Made by a program: the position numbers and the translations under genes. From assembly GCF_009184545.1 (NCBI RefSeq), contig NZ_QJOW01000002.1:186001-250000 (forward strand): a stretch of DNA of 64,000 nt, written 5' to 3'. Below the pieces are notes generated by a model. It was not told the DNA's origin. It did not search any database and saw only the letters and a list, made by a program, of their open reading frames with translations. The DNA is from Halosegnis rubeus. GTDB lineage: Archaea; Halobacteriota; Halobacteria; Halobacteriales; Haloarculaceae. This document shows, piece by piece, positions 42,592 to 50,303 of this stretch (position 1 is the stretch's first letter; each line of letters opens with the position of its first letter).

Positions 42592-43050
42592 ATGTCACGA
42601 AGCGGTGAGACGCTCCTCGAACGCGAACAGGAGTCCGAGCCGGAGTCGACGACGGAGGCATCCCCTGGGCGGCTCGCGCGCGTGAAACGCCGAGTCACCC
42701 CGTCGATGTCCGGCCGCTCGCTCCTGCTCGCCGTCGTCGTCACTATCGCCGCATCCGCGCTCGTCGGGATGGTTCCGCTCGTCCCGGGATCCGTCGCGAC
42801 GCTCGTCGGGCTTGCGCTCGGCGGGTTCCTCCTCGGCGTCGTTCGGTCGGCGGCGTCGTATCTGGAGATGGCCATCGCCGGCGGCGCGGCCGCGGCGCTG
42901 TCGCTCGTCTCGAATCTCCTCCTCTTTTCGGCGGCCGGCAACGCCGGGCTCGCCGTCGCCGGCGGCGGTGTCCTCGCCGGCATCTTCGCAGGCGTCATCG
43001 GTCACTACTTCGGGCGCGACCTGCGAGACGGGCTCACTCGCTCGCTGTGA
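42592..43050 (+). CDS. membrane protein, 152 aa
   Basis: From ATG 42592: an acidic amino end of ~30 residues, then four or so hydrophobic helices (about 40-150: LLLAVVVTIAASALVGMVPL, ATLVGLALGGFLLGVV, AIAGGAAAALSLVSNLLLF, LAVAGGGVLAGIFAGVIGHYFG). This resembles DUF456/DUF5518-like small membrane proteins, but no assignment is firm. It overlaps the convergent ArsR gene by 17 bases. Confidence 0.65.
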   Translation: MSRSGETLLEREQESEPESTTEASPGRLARVKRRVTPSMSGRSLLLAVVVTIAASALVGMVPLVPGSVATLVGLALGGFLLGVVRSAASYLEMAIAGGAAAALSLVSNLLLFSAAGNAGLAVAGGGVLAGIFAGVIGHYFGRDLRDGLTRSL

Positions 43051-43786
43051 GCCGCCACTCCTCGCCCACCTGTTCGAGCAGGTCCTCGCTTTCGAGTTGC
43101 GCGAGCGCGTCGGCCGTCACCGCCGGACTCGCGTCCACGCGGCGGGCGACCGCGCTCGTCGTCCGTGCGCCGTTCGCGACCGCCGCCAGCAGTTCGGCGT
43201 AAAATCTCCCGTCGCGGTCGCCGAAGGCAGCAGACAGGGAGTCCATCACGTCGGTCAGACGACCCTGTACCCAGCGTTGGGCCATCGACAGCTCGTTTTC
43301 GAGTGTCTCCAGCCGCTCCAGTTCCGCCGCGAGGTCGGACAGGGAGTCGTCCGCGTCGGGGTCCAGCTCGTCGGTCTCCGGGCTTCTCCCGTCCGGGTCG
43401 TCGTCGGCCGGCTCCACCGTCGGGATGTCGTCGTCTGGGTCGTCGACCGCCTTCGGCTCGACGTGCAAGGAGAGATACCGACATCGGGTCATGTCCAGCG
43501 AGCGCGAGGCCGGGTACGCGGACTTGGTGCCGAACTCGTAGGGAGAGACGTTCACCTCGAGTCGGAGATTTCGGGCGATAGAGAAGTACTTGCGGCGCTG
43601 CTCGTCCACCCGCGACTCGACGAGACCGGCGTCCTCCAGCTTGCGCAGGTGGTCGATGACGGCCTTGGGACTGACGCCGAGATACTCCGAGATCTCGGTT
43701 ACGTAGCACGGACGGCGCGCGAGCAGCCGGAGGATACGCCGCCGATTCTCGTTCCCCAACAAATTGAGGAGTACGGCGGAGTCCAT
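43034..43786 (-). CDS. ArsR-type winged-helix transcription regulator
   Basis: The 250 residues start with a canonical ArsR/HTH domain, LLNLLGNENRRRILRLLARRPCYVTEISEYLGVSPKAVIDHLRKLEDAGLVESRVDEQRRKYFSIARN (about 6-75), followed by LRLEVNVSPYEFGTKSA, an acidic linker, a helix (about 150-185), and a second small helical wHTH-like end (GARTTSAVARRVDASPAVTADALAQLESEDLL). Metal-binding Cys are not obvious. Conserved haloarchaeal type; targets unknown. Confidence 0.88.
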   Translation of the reverse strand: MDSAVLLNLLGNENRRRILRLLARRPCYVTEISEYLGVSPKAVIDHLRKLEDAGLVESRVDEQRRKYFSIARNLRLEVNVSPYEFGTKSAYPASRSLDMTRCRYLSLHVEPKAVDDPDDDIPTVEPADDDPDGRSPETDELDPDADDSLSDLAAELERLETLENELSMAQRWVQGRLTDVMDSLSAAFGDRDGRFYAELLAAVANGARTTSAVARRVDASPAVTADALAQLESEDLLEQVGEEWRLTASE

Positions 43787-43884
43787 TTACCTGACGTTAG
43801 CCACGAGACGGTAAAACGACACCGCTGGGAGAGACACACGCACGCAAGGCTTATGTGTGTCATTGACTACCACACTACCGAACG

Positions 43885-44214
43885 ATGTTCGAACGATTCT
43901 CCAGCGGCTACTACCTCGGCCGGCTCTACGTGGAGCCGACCGACGGGCCACACGCGACTATCAGCCAACGGACGTACGAGTCCGTCACCGAGGACCTCTA
44001 CGGCGAGCGACAGCCCCTCGTCGTGAAGCTCGGACAGACGCACCTCGCCGTCCGCGGGGAGGCGGGCGTGCCGGCGCGGACACTCAGCGTGCCGGCGACC
44101 GGTCTCGACGCCGCGGGCATCGACAACCCACCGACGCTGTCGGCCGTCCTGCTGGCGAAAGCCGACGTCGCCTCGCGGTATCTCCCGGCTGCGACGCCGC
44201 GGTCGGGGACATAG
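43885..44214 (+). CDS. DUF5802 family protein
   Basis: The 109 residues begin MFERFSSGYYLGRLYVEP, a conserved haloarchaeal opening recalled as DUF5802, and continue as a beta-rich domain (LVVKLGQTHLAVRGEAGVPARTLSVPA). Function unknown. The start is ATG 43885; an AT-rich stretch with CTTATGTGTG (about 43850-43859) lies about 28 bases upstream as a TATA candidate. Confidence 0.72.
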   Translation: MFERFSSGYYLGRLYVEPTDGPHATISQRTYESVTEDLYGERQPLVVKLGQTHLAVRGEAGVPARTLSVPATGLDAAGIDNPPTLSAVLLAKADVASRYLPAATPRSGT

Positions 44215-44255
44215 CTGTTCGGGAGCGTTAAGTGCGTCTCGCAGCAAGAGCGGCT

Positions 44256-45590
44256 GTGTCAGAACTGAGGCGGGCGGTCGCCTTCGCGGTCGTCGGCGTG
44301 CTCGCGTTGGCCGCCCCCGAACTCGACCCACGACAGACGGTGACAGCGGCCGTTCTCGCGGCGTCGCCGTTGCTCTTCGTCGCCGGCTACGCACTCCTGT
44401 TGGGCGAGGACGGCCCCTTCTTCGAGCTGTTTGCCCGCTCGGAGGAGTTCGAGTCGGGCCAGCTGTTCGGGCTCGGCTCCTTCGCGCTCGCGGCCGCCGC
44501 CATCGTCGCCTTCGCCGTCGGGACCCCGCTTTCGATCGTCGCTGCGGTCACCGCCATCTTCACGCTCACCGGCGGGCGGGTCGGCGCGGCAATCGCCATC
44601 GAGCGCGGACGGGGCACGTTCGCCTCGATGCTCGGCTTCCTCGTCGCCGCGCTCGCGTGGGGAGCCGTCGGCGCAGTCGCCGCGGACTTCCTCGCTGAGG
44701 GGACTGCATTCGGCGCGTTCGCCCCGACGCAGGTCGGCTTCCTCGCCGCCGCTGCCGCCGTCACCGCCGCCCTCCTGCGGGACATGTTCGGCGGACACGA
44801 CGCCCCGCTCATCCTCGTGTCGGTCGCGCTCGTCGTCTGGCTGTGTGCCGACCTCGACCCGACGGTCCCGCCCGTCCGCTTCGTCGTCGGCGTCGCCGCG
44901 ACCACGCTCCTCGGCTACGTCGCCTACGGTCTCGGGACGGCGAGCATCGCCGGGATGCTCACGGGCGTCCTGCTCGCGCTGTTTGCCGTCGTGCTCGGCG
45001 GCTACGGCTGGTTTGCGCTGCTCGTCACCTTCTTCGGGCTCGGTGCGCTCGCCTCGAAGTTCCGCTACGACGACAAGGCCGAGCGCGGCATCGCCGAGGC
45101 CAACGACGGGGCCCGCGGGAGCGGGAACGTCCTCGCGAACTCCGCCGTCGCGTTGGCCGCCGTCGTCGGCTACGCCGCCACGATGGGGGTCGACGCGACG
45201 CTCGCGCCCGCGTTCCGACTCGCCTTCGCCGGCTCGGTCGCCACCGCCCTCGCGGACACCTTCTCCTCGGAGTTCGGCGGCCTGTTCGACAACCCTCGAC
45301 TGATTACGACCCTCGGCCGGGTCGAACCTGGTACCGACGGCGCGGTCACGTGGCAGGGTGAGCTGTTCGGACTGCTCGGAGCGAGTCTCATCGCGGGACT
45401 CGCTGCGCTCGGCTTCGGTCTCGACGCCCCGACGACGGGGCTGGTCGTGCTCGGCGGCGTCGTCGGCATGACGACCGATAGCCTGCTCGGCGCGACCCTC
45501 GAAGGCGGTCGGGTCGGCAACCAGACCGTGAACTTCCTCGCCACCTTCTCAGGTGGTGTCACCGCCGGCGTTCTCTTCATGTTGCTGTGA
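44256..45590 (+). CDS. DUF92 membrane protein (TMEM19/phytyl-phosphate-kinase-like)
   Basis: GTG 44256 is preferred over GTG 44232: a TATA-like GTTAAGT sits at 44227-44233, about 26 bases upstream. The ~444 residues contain ten or more membrane helices and the DUF92 signature in the second half (YDDKAERGIAEANDGARGSGNVLANS, TALADTFSSEFGGLF, GGVVGMTTDSLLGATLEGGRVGNQTVNFLATF). DUF92 includes plant VTE6 phytyl-phosphate kinase; archaeal members may phosphorylate isoprenoids. Its stop overlaps the next GTG. Confidence 0.85.
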   Translation: MSELRRAVAFAVVGVLALAAPELDPRQTVTAAVLAASPLLFVAGYALLLGEDGPFFELFARSEEFESGQLFGLGSFALAAAAIVAFAVGTPLSIVAAVTAIFTLTGGRVGAAIAIERGRGTFASMLGFLVAALAWGAVGAVAADFLAEGTAFGAFAPTQVGFLAAAAAVTAALLRDMFGGHDAPLILVSVALVVWLCADLDPTVPPVRFVVGVAATTLLGYVAYGLGTASIAGMLTGVLLALFAVVLGGYGWFALLVTFFGLGALASKFRYDDKAERGIAEANDGARGSGNVLANSAVALAAVVGYAATMGVDATLAPAFRLAFAGSVATALADTFSSEFGGLFDNPRLITTLGRVEPGTDGAVTWQGELFGLLGASLIAGLAALGFGLDAPTTGLVVLGGVVGMTTDSLLGATLEGGRVGNQTVNFLATFSGGVTAGVLFMLL

Positions 45591-46003
45591 TTCGGCCGGC
45601 TCGCCCGGCCGACAAGCCGGCGGTGCGCGCACTCCAGTCGCTGCTCAACCACCGTGCGCCGGCGCTACTCGAAGCCGCCTTCGATGCCGGAGCCGGCGAC
45701 GTGGTCGTCGCCACGAACGAGGGGTCCGTCGTCGGCTACGCGCTCGCCGTGCCCGGCGACGAGACCGTCTACCTCGCCGAGCTGGCGGTCGCGCCCGGCG
45801 TCAGACGCGAGGGGTACGGTCGCCGACTGGTCGCGTCGCTGTCCGACGACTACGACGAGTTCGACCAGCTTCGGGTGACGGTCGCCGCTGGCGACGACGG
45901 TGCCCGCGCTTTCTACACCGCGTGTGGGTTCTGGGAACTGGACCGCATCGAGGACAGGTTCGACGGCGAGGACGGCTTACTGCTACTCCGCCGGCTGTCG
46001 TAG
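45587..46003 (+). CDS. GNAT family N-acetyltransferase
   Basis: Starts at GTG 45587, sharing GTGA with the DUF92 stop, so it is translated with it. The 138-residue GNAT domain shows LAVAPGVRREGYGRRLVASL (acetyl-CoA loop, about 65-82) and VTVAAGDDGARAFYTACGFWE (about 96-116). The acetyl acceptor is unknown. It overlaps convergently with dnaG by 21 bases. Confidence 0.85.
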   Translation: MIRPARPADKPAVRALQSLLNHRAPALLEAAFDAGAGDVVVATNEGSVVGYALAVPGDETVYLAELAVAPGVRREGYGRRLVASLSDDYDEFDQLRVTVAAGDDGARAFYTACGFWELDRIEDRFDGEDGLLLLRRLS

Positions 46004-47386
46004 CTCCGCCGCCGTCCGAATGCGGACGTTCGTCGGCTGTTTCACGAACTCGCCGGTCGCCGCGGCGACGATGTCCGCGACGCCGCGTTGGGCCGCTACG
46101 TCGAGCAGTCGCTGGCTCGCCTCGCCGTCGAGGACCACCGTCTCCGGCACCGGCTCGGCGTCGCGCACGAGCGTGAAGACATCGGCGGCGTCTCCCTCCG
46201 CCAGTACGCCGAAGTCGGCGTCGAGGAGCCGAACCAGCCCCGCCTCTCCGTCGATGACGGCGTCGACGTGGCCTCCGAGGGTTCGGGGCGTGCGATACTC
46301 CTCCGGCTCGTCCGACTCTCCCTCGGTGTCGCCAGCCGACTCGTCGCTCCCGCTCGGCTCCCGTTCGTCGGTGCCGTCCGACTCCGCGCTCTTCTCCGGA
46401 GCCGTCTCCGGTGCCGGGGGCGTGTCCTCGCCAGCCTCGTCGTCTGGTCCGTCGTCGGTCACCGACTGGAAGCCGCGGTCGGGGTCGGCCGACGCGTCGT
46501 CGGTCCGCTTCGGTGCGATGGTCGCCTCGTCGGCGACGGCTTCGGGGTCGTCGGCGACGGTGACGGAGCCGTCCTCGTCGGTGTCGGCCACCATCTCGTA
46601 GGGAGCCTTCTCGCGGAGCGCGGCCATCACGGCCGACCGCGAGAGGTCCTCGACGGACTCGCCCGAGGGCGCGAAGGCGACGAAGTCGATGTCGCCGACC
46701 TGTGCGAGCTCTTTCAGGATGAGTTCCCCGCCTCGGTCGCCGTCGAGGAAGGTGGTGACGGTGCGCTCTTTGGTGAGCTTCCCAATCGCGTCGGGGACGT
46801 TCGTTCCCTCGACGGCGACGGCGTTCTTGATACCGTACGTGAGCAGTTGGAGCACGTCCGAGCGACCCTCGACGACGATGATGGCGTCCGAATCGGCCAC
46901 GCGCGGCCCGGCCGGATACCCCTCGTACTCGGTCACGTCCTCGACGCGCAGGGCCTGTCGCACCTCGGCGACCAGCTCCTCGCTGGAGAGGATGGAGCCG
47001 TCGAACGACCCCTGTAAGAGTCCCTTCGCGCGGTCGACGACCTCGCGGCGCTTTGCGGCGCGCACGTCCTCGATGGTCTCCACGTCGATGGTGGAGCGAC
47101 AGGGACCCACCCGGTCGATGGTCTCCAGCGCCGCCGCGAGGATGGCGGTCTTGACCTTATCCAGTGAGGTCGCGATGGTGATCTCGCCGAACGACTGTCC
47201 GTGTGCGGAGTCGATATCCACGTCGATGCGCCCGACCTTCGAGGAGTCCTGGAGGTCGCGCAAGTCGAGGTCGTCGCCGAGCAACCCTTCGGTCTGACCG
47301 AAGATGGCACCGACCACGTCGGAGCGCTCGACCACCCCGTCGGCGGTGATGTCGGCGTGGATGAGATATTTGGCCGTGTCTTGCAT
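45983..47386 (-). CDS. dnaG: archaeal DnaG-like TOPRIM protein
   Basis: The 467 residues start MQDTAKYLIHADITADGVVERSDVVGAIFGQTEGLLGDDLDLRDLQ. The TOPRIM domain follows (SDAIIVVEGRSDVLQLLTYGIKNAVAVEG, about 170-199, with catalytic Glu; TTFLDGDRGG near 218, with DxD). A long acidic linker (about 300-390) leads to a carboxyl PIN/Rossmann-like part. Archaeal DnaG has weak primase activity and associates with the exosome, so an RNA-decay role is also known in the family. ATG 47386 is chosen from the conserved amino end. Confidence 0.93.
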   Translation of the reverse strand: MQDTAKYLIHADITADGVVERSDVVGAIFGQTEGLLGDDLDLRDLQDSSKVGRIDVDIDSAHGQSFGEITIATSLDKVKTAILAAALETIDRVGPCRSTIDVETIEDVRAAKRREVVDRAKGLLQGSFDGSILSSEELVAEVRQALRVEDVTEYEGYPAGPRVADSDAIIVVEGRSDVLQLLTYGIKNAVAVEGTNVPDAIGKLTKERTVTTFLDGDRGGELILKELAQVGDIDFVAFAPSGESVEDLSRSAVMAALREKAPYEMVADTDEDGSVTVADDPEAVADEATIAPKRTDDASADPDRGFQSVTDDGPDDEAGEDTPPAPETAPEKSAESDGTDEREPSGSDESAGDTEGESDEPEEYRTPRTLGGHVDAVIDGEAGLVRLLDADFGVLAEGDAADVFTLVRDAEPVPETVVLDGEASQRLLDVAAQRGVADIVAAATGEFVKQPTNVRIRTAAELRQPAE

Positions 47387-47395
47387 TGATGAACT

Positions 47396-47409
47396 GCCCC
47401 TCGCGGGGC
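47396..47409. repeat. GCCCC-TCGC-GGGGC hairpin before dnaG start
   Basis: Perfect 5-base GC arms around TCGC lie 10-23 bases upstream of the dnaG ATG, inside the likely 5' leader on the minus strand. If transcribed, the hairpin would sit next to the ribosome entry site. No TATA is obvious at leaderless distance. Confidence 0.4.
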
Positions 47410-47576
47410 GAATGATGGTGAACCGTTGCGAGAGACCGCAACACGAAGGATACGCGAGTCGTGGGGAAAACCCTGCCGGCCTGACCCGGCCGTGAAGAGA
47501 TTTCGACTTCAATCCAGAGATGTGAACGGACGGAGAGCAACACTTACCTCTACGTATCGGCTTCTGTGTGGCAGAG

Positions 47577-47807
47577 ATGGGATTGGACGCAAATGATGTC
47601 GACGTGTCGCCCGTAGAGGCGACGCTGTGGGTGCTCGCAATTGCTGTCGTCGTGGCGCTCGCCGTCCCGTGGTTCCTGTGGCGTGACGCGACGATAGTCG
47701 CCGGCCTGCCGGCGTGGATCTGGTGGCACATCGTGTGGATGGGCGTCGCCTCGCTGGTGTTCTACGGCTTCAGCCGCCGCGCGTGGGGACTGGGGGTGGA
47801 GCTGTGA
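47577..47807 (+). CDS. DUF3311 small membrane protein (symporter partner)
   Basis: The 76-residue protein has two membrane helices (about 13-33 and 40-60), with PWFLWRDATIVAGLPAWIWWHIVWM typical of DUF3311. These proteins sit just upstream of SSS-family symporters and probably form a small subunit. ATG 47577 is used; GTG 47568 is an in-frame alternative. Its TGA overlaps the symporter GTG by four bases. Confidence 0.8.
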   Translation: MGLDANDVDVSPVEATLWVLAIAVVVALAVPWFLWRDATIVAGLPAWIWWHIVWMGVASLVFYGFSRRAWGLGVEL

Positions 47808-49321
47808 CCCTCGCCGTCCAACTCGGCGTCCTCGGTCTCTATCTCGTCGCCTCGCTGGCCATCGGACTTATCGCCTACCGCGCGACCGACAGCGCCGCCG
47901 AGGACTACTATCTCGCGGGTCGAACGCTCGGGACCGGCGTCTTGTTGTTCACGACGTTCGCGACCCTGCTGTCGGCGTTCACCTTCTTCGGCGGGCCGAA
48001 CGTCGCGTTCAGCATCGGGCCGGAGTGGCTGCTCGTGATGGGGCTGATGGACGGCATCCTCTTTGCTGTCCTCTGGTACGTCGTCGGCTACAAGCAGTGG
48101 CTCGTCGGGAAGAAACACGGCTACGTCACGATGGGCGAGATGCTGGGCGACCGGTTCGGCTCGTCTCGGCTTCGCGGACTCGTGGCCGGCGTCGGGTTGC
48201 TGTGGCTGTTCCCGTACGTGATGCTCCAACAGCAGGGTGCCGGACAGGCAGTCGTCGGTCTCACCGACGGCGCGATACCCTACTGGGCCGGTGCGGCCCT
48301 CATCACCGTCTTCATGATTCTGTACGTCACCCTCGCGGGGCTGCGTGGGGTCGCGTGGACCGACACCCTCCAGGGAGTGTTCATGCTCGGCGTGTTGTGG
48401 GTCGCGGTCGCGTGGCTCGCCACCAGCGTCGGCGGCATCGGCGCACTCACCGACCAGATGGTCTCAACGAACCCCGAGTTCGGCGCGCTCGGCGGCGGTG
48501 CCTACTCCGTCCAGTACATCCTCGGGACGGCAATCACCATCGCCTTTGGCGTCGCGGCGTTCCCGCAGGTGAACCAGCGGTTCTTCATGGCAAAGCGCGT
48601 CGAGACGCTCAAGCGGTCGTTCGCGCTGTGGCCCGTCCTCGTCGTGCTGCTGTTCGTGCCGGCGTTCCTGCTGGGGGCGTGGGCGTCGGGACTCGGTGTC
48701 GCGGTTCCGGAGGGTGGAAACGTCATCCCCGCCGTCCTGAACGAATACACCCCGGCGTGGTTCACTGCGCTCGTCGTGGCCGGTGCGATGGCCGCGATGA
48801 TGTCCTCCTCCGACTCGATGCTGCTGTCCGGGTCGTCGTACTTCACGCGGGACATCTACCGACCGCTCCTCGCTCCGGACGCGAGCGAGGAGCGCGAGGG
48901 GCGAATCGCCCGCATCGGCGTCGCCGTCTTCGCGACCGCCACGCTCGTTGGCGCACTCCTCACGCAGGGCGGCGGACTCGGTGCAATCGTCGCGCTCGGT
49001 GACACCGCCTTCGGCGGCTACGCGCAGTTGACACTCCCGCTCCTGTGTGCGCTCTACTGGGGTGGAACGACACGGACCGGAATGCTCGCCGGTATCGTCG
49101 TCTCGCAGGCCGTCTATCTCGCCCACGTCGGCGTGTTGAGCGTGCTCGGTATGGAGGGTGTCACCGTCGCCGGCGTCACCCTGCTGAAGGCGTCGTATCT
49201 CACGTGGGAGTACGCGCTGTGGTGTATGCTGCTTTCCCTCGTCGTCACGGTCGGCGTGAGTCTCGTCACGCCGCCGGCGGGCAGTGAGAACCCGGCGAAG
49301 TTCGGCGTCGGCGCCGACTGA
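47804..49321 (+). CDS. sodium:solute symporter (SSS family)
   Basis: From GTG 47804, 505 residues with about 13 membrane helices. Family markers: DYYLAGRTLGTGVLLFTTFATLLSAFTFFGGPNVAF (about 29-64), GLRGVAWTDTLQGVFML (about 180), AAMMSSSDSMLLSGSSYFTRDIYRPLL (about 330-356). It uses Na+ to import an organic solute; the substrate cannot be read from sequence. Coupled to the DUF3311 gene. Confidence 0.92.
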   Translation: MTLAVQLGVLGLYLVASLAIGLIAYRATDSAAEDYYLAGRTLGTGVLLFTTFATLLSAFTFFGGPNVAFSIGPEWLLVMGLMDGILFAVLWYVVGYKQWLVGKKHGYVTMGEMLGDRFGSSRLRGLVAGVGLLWLFPYVMLQQQGAGQAVVGLTDGAIPYWAGAALITVFMILYVTLAGLRGVAWTDTLQGVFMLGVLWVAVAWLATSVGGIGALTDQMVSTNPEFGALGGGAYSVQYILGTAITIAFGVAAFPQVNQRFFMAKRVETLKRSFALWPVLVVLLFVPAFLLGAWASGLGVAVPEGGNVIPAVLNEYTPAWFTALVVAGAMAAMMSSSDSMLLSGSSYFTRDIYRPLLAPDASEEREGRIARIGVAVFATATLVGALLTQGGGLGAIVALGDTAFGGYAQLTLPLLCALYWGGTTRTGMLAGIVVSQAVYLAHVGVLSVLGMEGVTVAGVTLLKASYLTWEYALWCMLLSLVVTVGVSLVTPPAGSENPAKFGVGAD

Positions 49322-49356
49322 CCAACCCTTTTACCCGACTCCGGCCAAGTCGCCGT

Positions 49357-50256
49357 ATGCAGACCCACATCGTCCCGGTCGGCTTCGACTACGACCGGCT
49401 CATCGCCCCCCTGGTCCGGGACCGGCTCACCGTGGACCGCGTCATCCTGCTCGAGGGTGCGGTCGGGAGCGAAGCGAACGTCGAGTACTCCCGAAACTTG
49501 GGCGGAAAACTCGAACAGGACTTCGAGAACCTCCTCGGCGCGGAGACGCAGCGTCACGGCGTCGCCGACGTGTACGACTACGGGGCCGCCTTCGAGCAGG
49601 CGTTCGACCTTATCAACGCGGAACTCGACGCCGGTAACGAGGTGTGGGTGAACGTCTCCTCGATGCCCCGCGTCGTCTCTTTCGCCTTTGCGACCGCGGC
49701 CCACTCCATCGCCGTCGAGCGCAGCGCGGACCGCGACCGCATCCACACCTACTACACCGCCCCTGAGAAGTATCTGGAGACCGAACTCGCCGAGGAGCTG
49801 CGCGCCCAAACCGACCTGCTTGCCGAGGTGCTCGACGGCGCGGGCGACGACGAGCAGGTGCGCGAGCGACTGGAAGCGGGCCGTGAGCTACTCGCGGAGT
49901 TCGACGAGCGGGGCACGACCATCGGCGCAAAGGAGTTCGACGGCAGTCACATCGTCGAGCTTCCGGTGGCGTCGTTCTCGAACGTGAAGCCGTTCGAGGA
50001 GCTAATTCTGTTCACCCTCGGTGAACACGGCGAGTTCGGGTCGGTCTCCGAACTCGCGAAGACGCTCGCCTCGGAGCTGGGCGAGGAGTACACCGACTCC
50101 TTCCGGTCGAAGGTCATCTACAACGTCGACCGGCTCGGCCCGGGCGGAAAGGGGTACGTCGAACAGGAAGAACAGGGGAAATCCTACCGGACGCGGCTCT
50201 CGCGCATCGGTGAGCTGTGGGTGCGCTCGCACACGACCGAGGAGTTCGCCGAGTAG
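49357..50256 (+). CDS. CARF-like winged-helix regulator (HFX_2341/DUF6293 type)
   Basis: The 299 residues have a Rossmann-like front: THIVPVGFDYDRLIAPLVRDRLTVDRVILLEG (about 3-34) and NEVWVNVSSMPRVVSFAFATAAHSIAV (about 95-121), like CARF domains that bind cyclic oligonucleotides. A helical linker follows, then a winged helix (FEELILFTLGEHGEFGSVSELAKTLASELG..., about 210-255). It resembles the haloarchaeal HFX_2341 family. No CRISPR array or cas gene is in the window. A HerA-type ATPase follows 47 bases later. Confidence 0.75.
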   Translation: MQTHIVPVGFDYDRLIAPLVRDRLTVDRVILLEGAVGSEANVEYSRNLGGKLEQDFENLLGAETQRHGVADVYDYGAAFEQAFDLINAELDAGNEVWVNVSSMPRVVSFAFATAAHSIAVERSADRDRIHTYYTAPEKYLETELAEELRAQTDLLAEVLDGAGDDEQVRERLEAGRELLAEFDERGTTIGAKEFDGSHIVELPVASFSNVKPFEELILFTLGEHGEFGSVSELAKTLASELGEEYTDSFRSKVIYNVDRLGPGGKGYVEQEEQGKSYRTRLSRIGELWVRSHTTEEFAE

Positions 50257-50303
50257 CGGTTCCGCGAGCGGGGCTTTTTGTCTCCCGAACACGCAGGCGA
50301 CGC

